Assembly: GCA_050946835.1 (NCBI GenBank)
Contig: JBMNVN010000003.1
Span: forward strand, 265,347 to 329,346
Source of the DNA: UBA1447 sp002329225
GTDB taxonomy: Bacteria > Bacillota > Clostridia > Oscillospirales > Acutalibacteraceae
Length of the DNA: 64,000 bases
Direction of reading: 5' to 3'
This document shows positions 18,551 to 27,521 of the stretch, piece after piece. The notes below the pieces were generated by a model, which worked only from the letters and a program-made list of their open reading frames with translations, was not told the DNA's origin and did no database searches. How positions within the stretch are numbered: the stretch's first letter is position 1; each line of letters begins with the position of its first letter. The position numbers were made by a program, and so were the translations under genes.

Positions 18551-18579
18551 ATAGTATCACAGCCTTATCGCCTTAGCAA
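18551..18579 (-). promoter_or_regulatory. GH31 gene promoter
   Basis: On the minus strand: TTGCTA (complement of 18574-18579), 17 bases, TACTAT (complement of 18551-18556). Confidence 0.6.
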
Positions 18580-18626
18580 GACTGCAAATTTCAAAACAAA
18601 AAGCTGAAAAAATAAAAGTTTTCAGG

Positions 18627-18656
18627 TTGACAATCCTTCAATATATGTGATAACAT
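18627..18656 (+). promoter_or_regulatory. Promoter of the tRNA-Ser pair
   Basis: Perfect TTGACA (18627-18632), an 18-base spacer and TAACAT (18651-18656), about 20 bases before the first tRNA. Confidence 0.65.
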
Positions 18657-18677
18657 AACACAGCCTTAGGGCGATTC

Positions 18678-18766
18678 GGAGAGATACCGAAGTGGTCATA
18701 ACGGAACGGTCTTGAAAACCGTCGTACCGAAAGGTACCGTGGGTTCGAATCCCACTCTCTCCGCCA
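18678..18766 (+). tRNA. tRNA-Ser (UGA)
   Basis: Acceptor GGAGAGA (18678-18684) pairs with TCTCTCC (18756-18762), followed by G and an encoded CCA (18764-18766). The anticodon loop is CTTGAAA (anticodon TGA), there is a long class II variable arm GTACCGAAAGGTAC and a GTTCGAATC T-loop. Confidence 0.96.
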
Positions 18767-18834
18767 CTTCAAGGGTTTGAGATTACAAGTTCCCAATCGG
18801 GAGAACAATCCAAAAATATAGATACTGTTGCCAT

Positions 18835-18925
18835 GGAGAAGTACTCAAGTTGGTGACGAGGCGCCCCTGCTAAGGGCGTAGGTCGGGCAACCGGCGCGGG
18901 AGTTCGAGTCTCCCCTTCTCCGCCA
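18835..18925 (+). tRNA. tRNA-Ser (GCU)
   Basis: Acceptor GGAGAAG (18835-18841) pairs with CTTCTCC (18915-18921), with G and encoded CCA after it. The anticodon loop is CTGCTAA (anticodon GCT), with a long variable arm and GTTCGAGTC T-loop. It sits 68 bp after the first tRNA-Ser and likely shares its transcript. Confidence 0.96.
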
Positions 18926-18957
18926 AAAAAAAGCAAGTCGAAAGACTTGCTTTTTTT
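18926..18957 (+). terminator. Terminator of the tRNA-Ser operon
   Basis: AAGCAAGTC-GAAA-GACTTGCTT with flanking A and T runs. It may also serve the convergent gene that ends at 18978. Confidence 0.9.
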
Positions 18958-18977
18958 GTTTTTATTACCGGCTCCCG

Positions 18978-20660
18978 TTATTGCGCAGCCAGTTCCAAAA
19001 TATGCCCGGTCATCCGGTTGGGATTTTCCAGCTCTGCGGCATTGATACCGAGAAGCGTCGGAATTGCGCCGTGTTCTTCATACAGCCGTTGGCAAACCCA
19101 CGATTCCTCGTTATCTCCGCTGATACCGGTATAGGCGAAAATTCTTGCCAGTCGCCCGAACAGGAAAGTGTTCAGAGCCACCTTTCCGCAACGCTCCAGA
19201 CCGGGGAATATGCCGCAGTTTCTGAACAGATGTGCCTGCCCGAAGGATTGGTGCTGCATGGTGATTTCATTGAGTCCTTCGCCGCCCACAGCCAAGCCGC
19301 CGCGTAATGTTTGAATACCTTCAATCAGACGGTTCATGCCCTCAAACGAGGTCATGTTGTCAACAAGAGCGTTTTCCAAATTATAAATGCACAGCGTCAC
19401 ATCCAAAAAAATCGCATCCGTCATGTTGTTCATTTTTGTCAGGGAATCATCAATCGCTCCCGCTAAAACGGAACGCCAAAGCGACAGCCCGGGATGCACC
19501 TTGACCATAACATTGTTCTCTCTGTTTCGGGCCAGTGCGGCGTTGGAGGAGGGAACGCCGATTACTTTGTTGCCGTTCATCCCCCAGCCGAGCAATCTGC
19601 CGCTTTCGATCTCGCGGTATTTGTAATCCTGCACAAAGCGGTATTCCGGCATGGTCGGGTCCATATCAATGGAATTTGCGTGCGGCATACAGTGAAAACC
19701 GAGCGACCTTGCATAGCTTAAAAAGTCAAGAAAATCGTCGGACGGCGTAAAATCGGGGTAGTTCCGGTCGTATTTGTATTTGCGCCAGTGCGGCAGATGG
19801 AGCAGCGTTTTTTTCGGGTCGGCTCTTTTTGCCAGCGCCGCAACGGCAGCCTTATCCGAGCTTGCCCAGCTCACAGCCAGTGTAATATCTTTTGTCCAGT
19901 CCAAACGGCGCCTTTCTTCTTTTTTTAAGTTGTAGGCTTCCCACAGCCAGTCGCGGTAAACGGCCGCCGGTGTTTCCCAGCCGCCGTTGAACACATTGAT
20001 GCGCCAAACCAGACCGCCCGCAGAGCCGTTTCGGTCAATCGGGCCGTAGCTTTCCGCATCAAAAGCAATATCGCATCCGCTTTCGCCCTGACCGGTGCAG
20101 AATGACTTGGGGCGGTACTGTGCATCCCTCGTGTGAACCCAAAAGCCCGAGCCGGTGCCGTTGTACTGCAAAATCACCAGCCCCGCTTCCCATGCGCTCG
20201 GCCAAATATATTTCTGCTTGCGCAGCAGTTCATCGCCGGCGGGCAGATTTACTCCCTGAAACAGCGGCGCAATAATATTCAGTTTTTCATCCAATCCGCC
20301 AAGGGGCAGCCGCGCCGCAAGCACGCCTCTGCGTGCGCTGGTCACCTCCGGTTCAAGCAGAATATCGCCGGTTTCCAAGTCTTCGGAAATGCTCAGCACG
20401 CCGTCGCCGTCCCAGGCTTCAAAAATCACATCGGCTCTCGTGTCCGACAGTTTTCGAACCGAAATAATTCCCTTTGCCGTGTTTTTTAGGGGCACGGTGT
20501 CGCCTCCGCGGTAAACAATAAAAAGCGCCTCCGCCTCCGACTTGTTTTTGATATATTCCCGGCCGCTTTTGTCGGCAAGGGAAACAAGCGTACCGTTCTC
20601 GAACACAGCAGTTTGTGTTGCCGTTTTAACCGTAATAATGCCGCCTTTTACCTGAATCAT
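18978..20660 (-). CDS. Putative glycoside hydrolase-like TIM-barrel protein (DUF6259-like)
   Basis: A 560-residue protein with an N-terminal beta-sandwich (residues 1 to about 230) and a TIM-barrel-like half. Candidate acidic residues lie at strand ends: HANSIDMDP, AIFLDVTLCIYN and VGGEGLNE. This order (barrel Asp, then Glu) resembles retaining glycosidases of the GH-D/GH101-like kind, and I associate the architecture with the uncharacterised DUF6259 family. No signal peptide is present, so action on imported sugars is likely. GGGAGG precedes the ATG. Substrate and mechanism are not known to me. Confidence 0.62.
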   Translation of the reverse strand: MIQVKGGIITVKTATQTAVFENGTLVSLADKSGREYIKNKSEAEALFIVYRGGDTVPLKNTAKGIISVRKLSDTRADVIFEAWDGDGVLSISEDLETGDILLEPEVTSARRGVLAARLPLGGLDEKLNIIAPLFQGVNLPAGDELLRKQKYIWPSAWEAGLVILQYNGTGSGFWVHTRDAQYRPKSFCTGQGESGCDIAFDAESYGPIDRNGSAGGLVWRINVFNGGWETPAAVYRDWLWEAYNLKKEERRRLDWTKDITLAVSWASSDKAAVAALAKRADPKKTLLHLPHWRKYKYDRNYPDFTPSDDFLDFLSYARSLGFHCMPHANSIDMDPTMPEYRFVQDYKYREIESGRLLGWGMNGNKVIGVPSSNAALARNRENNVMVKVHPGLSLWRSVLAGAIDDSLTKMNNMTDAIFLDVTLCIYNLENALVDNMTSFEGMNRLIEGIQTLRGGLAVGGEGLNEITMQHQSFGQAHLFRNCGIFPGLERCGKVALNTFLFGRLARIFAYTGISGDNEESWVCQRLYEEHGAIPTLLGINAAELENPNRMTGHILELAAQ

Positions 20661-20881
20661 GCAAAGACCTCCCGTTGCAATGTCGGGAATATGATAGCAT
20701 ATAAAATATTACAAACACAACTTGCAGTTCTTATTTTGGGGCAGGGTTTGTTATTGCGCCGTTTTAAGCACATAACATATTTACAACGGGAAATCTAACA
20801 TTGATGTTAGATTTCCCCCAAAACGGTGTTGCCTCCCAATCTTAATTGCACTCACCTTGCCGTTTTTTGACAAATTTTCTA

Positions 20882-20910
20882 TTGATAAAGTATCAAAACA
20901 GGTGTATTAT
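20882..20910 (+). promoter_or_regulatory. Promoter of the first leucine-rich-repeat gene
   Basis: TTGATA (20882-20887), 17-base spacer, TATTAT (20905-20910). Confidence 0.6.
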
Positions 20911-20951
20911 TTAGGCGGTAGAGTTTAAACTTAATAAGGGAGGTTTTTTCT

Positions 20952-22205
20952 ATGAAAAAGAAAATCGGCAAAAAGGTTTTATCCCTCTTGCTTGCGGCGG
21001 TTTTGCTGCTCGGCGCCGCACCGTTTATCGGTTCAGGCAATTTGTTCGCACCAACCGCAAATGCATTGACCGAAGGCTATTATACCTACACTGTTTCCGG
21101 CGGCTTTGCAACAATAACAAAGGTCGACAGTTCAATCAGCGGTAATGTAATAATCCCCTCCACACTCGGAGGCTATCCCGTAACAAGCATCGGCAAGGAG
21201 GCCTTCGCTTACCGTAAATCCGTAACAAGCATAACCGTTCCGAGCGGAGTGACAAGTATCGGTCAGTGGGCATTCTTCGAGTGCTCCGCCCTCAAAAACG
21301 TAACCCTTTCGGACGGTCTGAAGAGCATCGGCAGTGAGGCATTCTCAGGTTCCGTATTTACAAGTATCTTTATTCCGAACAGCGTGCTGGATATCGGCCT
21401 CGGTGCCTTCCTTGATTGCTCCGCCCTCACAAGTATTGAAGTCGGCGATGACAACCCCAATTATTCAAGCAAAGACGGGGTACTTTTTAACAAAGAAAAA
21501 ACAACCTTAGTCCACTATCCGGAAGGCAACACGAGAACAAGTTATACCGTTCCGGGCAGTGTGACGAGCATCGGCGAATGGACATTCTATGCTTGCAGCC
21601 TCACAGATATAACCATTCCTGAAAGTGTAACGAGCATCGGAGATTTTGCGTTCATCTTCAGCAACAGCGATTTAACCATTTTCGGCGTTCCCGGCTCTTG
21701 TGCGGAAATTTTTGCCAATGATAACGATATAAACTTCTACCCACTCGTGACAGGTTTTTTGATTAACCCCGTTGACGGTTCCGGCTGTGTGGTTGACAGG
21801 GAAATCTGCATAATTTACGGGCTTGAGCCCGCTCTTACCAAAGAACGATTTGAGAGCGATTTTGTGAGCGTCCGCAGCGGGTATTCGCTGCAATACTCCG
21901 CCGATGTAATAGGCACCGGTACAGTGGTGAATGCCGTCTACAACGGACTCAGTGAAGTTTTTGAAAGCTACACCATAATAATTTTCGGCGATATAAACGG
22001 CGACGGAAAAATAAGCTCACTGGACGCTTTAAAGGCTTTACAGGCAAGCACGGGGTCTAAAACACTAACAGATTTTGAAAAGATAGCCGGAGATGTTGAC
22101 GGGAGCGGAAATGTATCAAGTTCTGACGCACTGAATCTTTTGCACTGTTCAACGGGGAGGAAACACATCAATCAGACAACCGGTCTGGCAGAAGATTGTG
22201 TTTAA
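20952..22205 (+). CDS. Secreted leucine-rich-repeat (BspA-type) protein with type I dockerin, copy 1
   Basis: A 417-residue exported protein. Residues 1-39 are a signal peptide ending near ANA. Residues 45-265 hold BspA/LRR_5 repeats (VTSIGKEAFAY, VTSIGQWAFFEC, LKSIGSEAFSG). A module at about 270-345 (IIYGLEPALTKERF to ESYTIIIFGD) leads into a dockerin with two calcium loops, GDINGDGKISSLDALKALQ and GDVDGSGNVSSSDALNLLH. Dockerins attach proteins to cohesins on scaffoldins or the cell surface. A GGGAGG ribosome site precedes the ATG. The next gene is a near-identical duplicate except for its dockerin. Confidence 0.88.
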   Translation: MKKKIGKKVLSLLLAAVLLLGAAPFIGSGNLFAPTANALTEGYYTYTVSGGFATITKVDSSISGNVIIPSTLGGYPVTSIGKEAFAYRKSVTSITVPSGVTSIGQWAFFECSALKNVTLSDGLKSIGSEAFSGSVFTSIFIPNSVLDIGLGAFLDCSALTSIEVGDDNPNYSSKDGVLFNKEKTTLVHYPEGNTRTSYTVPGSVTSIGEWTFYACSLTDITIPESVTSIGDFAFIFSNSDLTIFGVPGSCAEIFANDNDINFYPLVTGFLINPVDGSGCVVDREICIIYGLEPALTKERFESDFVSVRSGYSLQYSADVIGTGTVVNAVYNGLSEVFESYTIIIFGDINGDGKISSLDALKALQASTGSKTLTDFEKIAGDVDGSGNVSSSDALNLLHCSTGRKHINQTTGLAEDCV

Positions 22206-22214
22206 TGTGCATTT

Positions 22215-22254
22215 CAGGCCGCTTTCACGGCTCGTGAGGGCGGTCTGATTTTTT
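22215..22254 (+). terminator. Terminator between the two leucine-rich-repeat genes
   Basis: CAGGCCGCTTTCACGG pairs with the complementary CGTGAGGGCGGTCTG, with G-U and one mismatch, followed by ATTTTTT. It is homologous to the terminator at 23727. Confidence 0.78.
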
Positions 22255-22267
22255 AACTGTTTATTTA

Positions 22268-22296
22268 TTGTAAATACATCGGAATAAGTGTACTAT
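22268..22296 (+). promoter_or_regulatory. Promoter of the second leucine-rich-repeat gene
   Basis: TTGTAA (22268-22273), 17-base spacer, TACTAT (22291-22296). Copy 2 therefore has its own promoter. Confidence 0.55.
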
Positions 22297-22337
22297 TCAA
22301 ACTGGCAATGGTCAAACTTAATATGTGAGGTTGTTTT

Positions 22338-23597
22338 ATGAAAAACAAAATCGGCAAAAAGGTTTTATCCCTCTTGCTTGCGGCGGTTTTGCTGCTCGGT
22401 GCCGCACCGTTCAGCGGTTCAGGCAATTTGTTCGCACCAACCGCAAATGCATTGACCGAAGGCTATTATACCTACACTGTTTCCGGCGGCGTTGCAACAA
22501 TAACAAAGGTCGACAGTTCAATCAGCGGTAATGTAATAATCCCCTCCGTACTCGGAGGCTATCCCGTAACAAGTATCGGCAAGGAGGCCTTCGCTTACCG
22601 TAAATCCGTAACAAGCATAACCGTTCCGAGCGGAGTGACAAGTATCGGTCAGTGGGCATTCTACAAGTGCTCCGCCCTCACAAGCGTAACCCTTTCGGAC
22701 GGCCTGAAGAGCATCGGAAGCGAGGCATTCTCAGGCTCCGCACTAACAAGTATCTTTATTCCGAACAGCGTGCTGAATATCGGCAGCGGCGCCTTCCTTG
22801 ATTGCTCCGCCCTCACAAGTATTGAAGTCGGTGAGGATAACCCCAATTATTCAAGTGAAGACGGGGTACTGTTTAATAAAGAAAAAACAACGTTAGTCCA
22901 CTATCCGGAAGGCAACACGAGAACAAGTTATACCGTTCCGGACAGTGTGACGAACATTGCTGATTGGACATTCTATGCTTGCAGCCTCACAGATATAACC
23001 ATTCCTGAAAGTGTAACGAGCATCGGAGATTTTGCGTTCATCTTCAGCAACAGCAATTTAACCATTTTCGGCGTTCCCGGCTCTTGTGCGGAAATTTTCG
23101 CTAATGATAACGATATAAACTTCTACCCACTCGTGACAGGTTTTTTGATTAACCCCGTTGACGGTTCCGGCTGTGTGATTGACAGGGAAGTCTGCATAAT
23201 TTACGGCCTTGAACCCGGGATAACAAAAGAGCAATTTGAGAGCGATTTTGTGAGCGTCCGCAGCGGGTATTCGCTGCAATACTCCGCCGATGTAATAGGC
23301 ACGGGCACGGTGGTGAACGCTGTCCAAAACGGAAGCGATGAAGTCGTTGAAAGCTACACAATAATAATCTTCGGCGATCTAAACGGCGACGGTATGATTG
23401 ACAGTATGGACTCCGGTGCGGTTATTGACTATGAGAACTTTTTTATTGATTGGAACCCGTCAACCGACTATGCCCGCTTAAAATCCGGTGATGTAAACGG
23501 CGACGGGATTGTAGACAGTATGGATGCCGGAATTATTGTGGATGTGGAAAACTATATAGTTGAGATTAACCAAAGTACCGGCTTGATTGCCGGATAA
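22338..23597 (+). CDS. Secreted leucine-rich-repeat protein with divergent dockerin, copy 2
   Basis: A 419-residue paralogue of the gene at 20952. Signal peptide, leucine-rich repeats and pre-dockerin module are almost identical over about 345 residues. The C-terminus differs: GDLNGDGMIDSMDSGAVIDYENFF, a WNPSTDYARL linker and GDVNGDGIVDSMDAGIIVDVENYI. This second dockerin form, with an (M/V/Y)EN(F/Y) insertion after each loop, matches the transglutaminase protein at 60915 and not copy 1. The pair is a tandem duplication in which only the dockerin was exchanged or diverged. Confidence 0.88.
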   Translation: MKNKIGKKVLSLLLAAVLLLGAAPFSGSGNLFAPTANALTEGYYTYTVSGGVATITKVDSSISGNVIIPSVLGGYPVTSIGKEAFAYRKSVTSITVPSGVTSIGQWAFYKCSALTSVTLSDGLKSIGSEAFSGSALTSIFIPNSVLNIGSGAFLDCSALTSIEVGEDNPNYSSEDGVLFNKEKTTLVHYPEGNTRTSYTVPDSVTNIADWTFYACSLTDITIPESVTSIGDFAFIFSNSNLTIFGVPGSCAEIFANDNDINFYPLVTGFLINPVDGSGCVIDREVCIIYGLEPGITKEQFESDFVSVRSGYSLQYSADVIGTGTVVNAVQNGSDEVVESYTIIIFGDLNGDGMIDSMDSGAVIDYENFFIDWNPSTDYARLKSGDVNGDGIVDSMDAGIIVDVENYIVEINQSTGLIAG

Positions 23598-23726
23598 ACA
23601 GCCGAAATTTCAACTTAAAACAGAGCGTTCCAACACAATTTAATCCAACAAAACAACTCTCGATTATCGGATTGTTTCCCGTCAACCTATAGACGAATTT
23701 GTCAAAGTAAATGGCTGTATGTATTT

Positions 23727-23767
23727 CAGGCCGCTTTCACTGCTTGTGAAAGCGGCCTGATTTTTTT
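23727..23767 (+). terminator. Terminator after the second leucine-rich-repeat gene
   Basis: CAGGCCGCTTTCAC pairs perfectly with GTGAAAGCGGCCTG around TGCTT, followed by ATTTTTTT. Confidence 0.92.
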
Positions 23768-23775
23768 ATTCTCGT

Positions 23776-24747
23776 TTATCGGTTCAAGGTCGCAAGCGCG
23801 TAACCGGAATCATAAGTTTTTCGGGTCGAAAGCAAGGTAAAACTCCCGTCGTCATTTTCTCTGACGGTGTATTCAACCGTTCTGCCTTTTAAAAGCTGTG
23901 CACTGTCGGTGTAATAGTCGATTATAACAATCCATTCTTTTTCCTGTTTTCCCTTCGCTTTGAACGATAAAGCGCCGACATAACCGGGGAAGCCCCTGTC
24001 ATTGAGTGTAATTGTATTATCTTCCGCCTTGTAAGCGTCAAACTTGGTAAGATCGAGCGATGTAATGCCCAAAATCTTTTTCGCCGTCTTTTGCACATCT
24101 TTCGCCAATATTTTACCCCCCTCACTTTCAGCAGGCAAGTCCTTGAGCAGAAAAGCTGTTAAGTTATGGCAAAAACTGTTGTAAAGAGTACGGTCAGCGG
24201 GGTTGGGAACAATTGTATTAAAATCATTTGCCGTATCAAAGTAATTAAGGATTGTTGAAAATCTCTCGCAAAAAAGGGCTTCCTTTTCATCGGGGCGAAT
24301 GGCAAAATCTCTACCGTTTATTCCGTCGGACGGTTGGAACAATGCAATATCATGGCCGCGGACTTCAAGTTCCCACAAACTTTTGCCGGTTGAAAACAGA
24401 AGAGTGCCGCTTTTTGCCACGCTCAACTCAACTTTATACCTCACAGCGCTGTCGGCTATTTCATTTTCTCCGGTTATGTTATAGCTTTCAATCTGAACAT
24501 TCTTTAAAAAGTCATAGGCTCCGACGGCGTTGATATTTAAAAACTTAATTATTTTTTCAGTTTCACCGTTTTTAAGGGCGGTTAAAAAGTCATCGGCAAT
24601 TGAAAGGAAATATTGAAGATTGCGGCTCGTTGTACCCGTTGTGCTTGTACAGGGCGGCTCCGCGGCAACATCGGTATTGCCGTTACAGGATGCAAGCAGG
24701 GATAAAGTTAACAACAAAGAAGCTATTGAAATTACTAATTTTTTCAT
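23776..24747 (-). CDS. Lipoprotein of unknown function
   Basis: A 323-residue protein with a signal peptide and lipobox LLASC (Cys near residue 20). The mature part starts with a T/S-rich linker (TSTTGTTSRN) and has no family I recognise. Mixed alpha/beta composition and repeated ELSVAKSG / WIVIIDYYTD strands suggest an NTF2- or DUF-like extracellular fold. GGGGAG precedes the ATG and the upstream membrane protein gene ends 3 bp before the ATG, so the two are translationally linked. Confidence 0.75.
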   Translation of the reverse strand: MKKLVISIASLLLTLSLLASCNGNTDVAAEPPCTSTTGTTSRNLQYFLSIADDFLTALKNGETEKIIKFLNINAVGAYDFLKNVQIESYNITGENEIADSAVRYKVELSVAKSGTLLFSTGKSLWELEVRGHDIALFQPSDGINGRDFAIRPDEKEALFCERFSTILNYFDTANDFNTIVPNPADRTLYNSFCHNLTAFLLKDLPAESEGGKILAKDVQKTAKKILGITSLDLTKFDAYKAEDNTITLNDRGFPGYVGALSFKAKGKQEKEWIVIIDYYTDSAQLLKGRTVEYTVRENDDGSFTLLSTRKTYDSGYALATLNR

Positions 24748-24750
24748 AAC

Positions 24751-25731
24751 TCACTCCCCTGTATCAGTACTGTTTTCCGTGTGCTTTTCCGCACTGTCGG
24801 CTTTTGATTTGATTGCCTTTTTTCTAACCGACATCACAGCTAAACTGACGGATGTTAAAGCCAAACCCAAAACCACAATCACAAAAGGGCTGCCAAACGT
24901 AAACTCTTCAAGCAATCTGCTTTCGGAGTCTATAGGCAATCTGTATAACAACCAAAACGCCGGCTGAAAAAGACCGAGGCCAATAAATGCAAACAACGGT
25001 AAAAAAGGTGTAAACCCCCAAAAGCAGATTAAGCAGTATATCCAAAACGCTTTTATTGCAGCTTCATCCTTCTTTACCAGGCTGTATATCAGGTATGAAA
25101 TAAAGGAAAGCGTAAAAACAAGTGAGAGGATTTCTTTCCATAGAGCCTTCTCCCATATTGAATCAATGTAAAGGTACACCATGCCCAAACTCATCGCCAA
25201 CAGGCCCAGGAATATAAAAACAAAAACTATGGCAACGGTCTTTTTCGTCATTTTCTCCCTTTTACAGGCATTGTTTTCCGTGTATTTTTCCGCATTGCCG
25301 GCTTTTTTCACGGACATCATTAACAAGCTGTGGGATGTTGAAAGAAAGCCAAAAACCGCAACCATTAAAGGCCCGAACTCTATAATGGTATCAATTACGG
25401 GATTTTCCGATAATCTGAGCAACAAACAAAATGCCGGCTGAAAAAGGCCGAGGTCGGTTATTATGTCCCAAGGGTTAATAGGTATATTGCTGATTAAACA
25501 AATTAAAAAGTACAGCCAAAAACCTCTTATCGCATCTTTATCCTTTTTTGCCAGGCTGTATACCAGGTATGCAATAAAGAGAAGAGTAAAAACAAGTGAG
25601 AGGATTTCTTTCCAAAGTTTATCTTCCGATATCGACAAGCTATATTCATAGTAATACTGCGACATGCCCATAAACATTGCCAATATGCCCAAGATGAAAA
25701 GAACAACAAAAATGGTAACGGTCTTTTTCAC
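24751..25731 (-). CDS. Membrane protein made of two fused tandem copies
   Basis: A protein of about 327 residues. Each half has four membrane segments with matching phrases: KTVTIFVVLFILGILAM and KTVAIVFVFIFLGLLAM, LWKEILSLVFTLLFIAYLVYSL and LWKEILSLVFTLSFISYLIYSL, DLGLFQPAFCLL and GLGLFQPAFWLL. The join (CKREKMTKKT) still looks like an intergenic junction: AGG GAG AAA ATG, a ribosome site and a start read through in frame. CGGAGGTG precedes GTG 25729-25731, which I prefer to the longer frame at 25740. Function unknown. It is in an operon with the downstream lipoprotein. Confidence 0.78.
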   Translation of the reverse strand: MKKTVTIFVVLFILGILAMFMGMSQYYYEYSLSISEDKLWKEILSLVFTLLFIAYLVYSLAKKDKDAIRGFWLYFLICLISNIPINPWDIITDLGLFQPAFCLLLRLSENPVIDTIIEFGPLMVAVFGFLSTSHSLLMMSVKKAGNAEKYTENNACKREKMTKKTVAIVFVFIFLGLLAMSLGMVYLYIDSIWEKALWKEILSLVFTLSFISYLIYSLVKKDEAAIKAFWIYCLICFWGFTPFLPLFAFIGLGLFQPAFWLLYRLPIDSESRLLEEFTFGSPFVIVVLGLALTSVSLAVMSVRKKAIKSKADSAEKHTENSTDTGE

Positions 25732-25898
25732 AAATAACACCTCCGTTTGATATTACTTCTACGCTGTAAATAAACTCCTTTGATTTTCGTGCAAAACGGT
25801 CAAGCTTTCGCCCCGCTATGCTCAATCCGGTTTGAAAGGAAGACGCTCCTTGTGTTATAATCAGGACTCGTAACTAAAGAGCAGGGAGACGGAACACA

Positions 25899-27497
25899 TT
25901 GATTAAGGTTTTGATTATTTTAGCCTCTATTATACTGATAAGCGTAATATTCAGCGCCGTATCGGATAAATCGGGAATTCCGATGCTGCTCATTTTTATT
26001 GTTTTCGGTATGGCTATCGGCAGTTTGCCGCAGCTTGCCTCTTTTAAGTCTTTTGCAACCGCCAACACGGTTTGCTCGATTGCACTGATATTTATTATGT
26101 TTTACGGCGGGTTCGGAACAAGTTGGCGGGCGGCGAAACCGGTTGCGGGCAAGGCTATCACCCTGGCATCGCTCGGCGTTTTCTTCACCGCCGGGATTAC
26201 GGGCTTGTTTGTCCGCTTTGCGTTAGGCTTCCCTCTGATTGAATCGCTTTTGTTAGGCAGTGTAATCGGCTCCACCGATGCGGCTTCCGTTTTTTCAATT
26301 CTAAGACGGCGCAAGTTATCCCTTAAAGACAACACCGACTCCCTGCTGGAGATGGAATCCGGTTCAAACGACCCTTTCTCTTACATTTTAACTATTGTTT
26401 GCCTGTCACTGCTTGTAGAAGGAATAAGTGCGGGTAAAGCCTTCCTTATGCTTTTCTTACAGGTGAGCGTTGGAGTGGCGGTCGGGGCCGCATTTTCTAT
26501 CGCCCTTGTTTTCTTTATCCGGCGTAACATCTTTTTTAAAGGCGGCGGCAACGAAGTTTTTGTAATTGCAATAGCCATTATGGGCTATGCTCTTGCCGAA
26601 CTGCTCGGGGGCAACGGTTATCTAAGCGTCTATATTATCGGAATTGTCTTGGGTAACCAGGAATTTCAGTCCAAACGGGATCTCGTATCCTTTTTTGACG
26701 GAATTAACATGCTCGCCCAAATTATTATTTTCTTCGTTCTCGGTCTGCTTTCAAATGCGGGGGACATCATCCGAGTATTTCCCTATGCCCTCGCAATTAT
26801 GGTGTTCATGACTCTGGTTTCAAGACCGATCAGCGTTTTCGGTCTGATGGCTTTTATGCCGAATTCATCCCTGCAGCAAAAGCTTGTTGTCTCCTGGGCG
26901 GGGATCAGGGGTGCGGCAAGCATTGTTTTTGCCATTGTGGCGGTCAGCAGTGTTGAACTGCAATATGACCTTTTCCACATAACCTTTACCGTCGTTTTAC
27001 TGTCCTTAGCCATACAGGGCGGGTTGATGCCTACGGTTGCCATTTGGACAAAAATGTACGATGCGCAAGGGGATGTCATGAAAACCTTTACCGACTATCA
27101 GGAAGAAAAGAGCATTCAGTTTGTCCTGACGGAAATTTGCGCTCAGCACCCATGGATAGGTAAGGCCCTGAAAGATATTATACTGCCCCGAGATATCCGT
27201 GTGGCGATAGTTGAGCGAGATGACGAGCAGTTTGTGCCTGACGGCGAAACGGTCATGCAGCTGAATGACAGTGTTGTTTTGAGCGCCCTGCATTATAATG
27301 ATGAAATCGGCGATTTTTCACTCCGGGAGCGTGTGGTTAAAAAAGGCGACCGGTTTGAAGACAAATACATCCGCGATGTTAAACTGCGTGACAATGCGCG
27401 TATAATTTTCCTTGAGCGTGCCGGCAATGTTATTATCCCCACCGGCGATGTTCAGCTAAAACTTGACGACAAAATCGTTATCAACCAATCCCGCTGA
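25899..27497 (+). CDS. K+/H+ (or Na+/H+) antiporter of the NhaP2/CvrA type
   Basis: A 532-residue CPA1-family antiporter. Residues 1 to about 395 form 12-13 membrane helices with the signature GSVIGSTDAASVFSILRRRK and SGSNDPFSYIL. Residues about 400-532 contain TrkA_C/RCK_C-like regulatory sequence (DIRVAIVERDDEQFVPDGE and a second ARIIFLERAGNVIIPTGD). That domain arrangement is typical of potassium/proton antiporters controlled by a ligand. The start is TTG 25899 after GCAGGGAGACGG. No partner gene is attached. Confidence 0.9.
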   Translation: MIKVLIILASIILISVIFSAVSDKSGIPMLLIFIVFGMAIGSLPQLASFKSFATANTVCSIALIFIMFYGGFGTSWRAAKPVAGKAITLASLGVFFTAGITGLFVRFALGFPLIESLLLGSVIGSTDAASVFSILRRRKLSLKDNTDSLLEMESGSNDPFSYILTIVCLSLLVEGISAGKAFLMLFLQVSVGVAVGAAFSIALVFFIRRNIFFKGGGNEVFVIAIAIMGYALAELLGGNGYLSVYIIGIVLGNQEFQSKRDLVSFFDGINMLAQIIIFFVLGLLSNAGDIIRVFPYALAIMVFMTLVSRPISVFGLMAFMPNSSLQQKLVVSWAGIRGAASIVFAIVAVSSVELQYDLFHITFTVVLLSLAIQGGLMPTVAIWTKMYDAQGDVMKTFTDYQEEKSIQFVLTEICAQHPWIGKALKDIILPRDIRVAIVERDDEQFVPDGETVMQLNDSVVLSALHYNDEIGDFSLRERVVKKGDRFEDKYIRDVKLRDNARIIFLERAGNVIIPTGDVQLKLDDKIVINQSR

Positions 27498-27521
27498 CTT
27501 GGCGGTTTAATCCCTTTTTAA

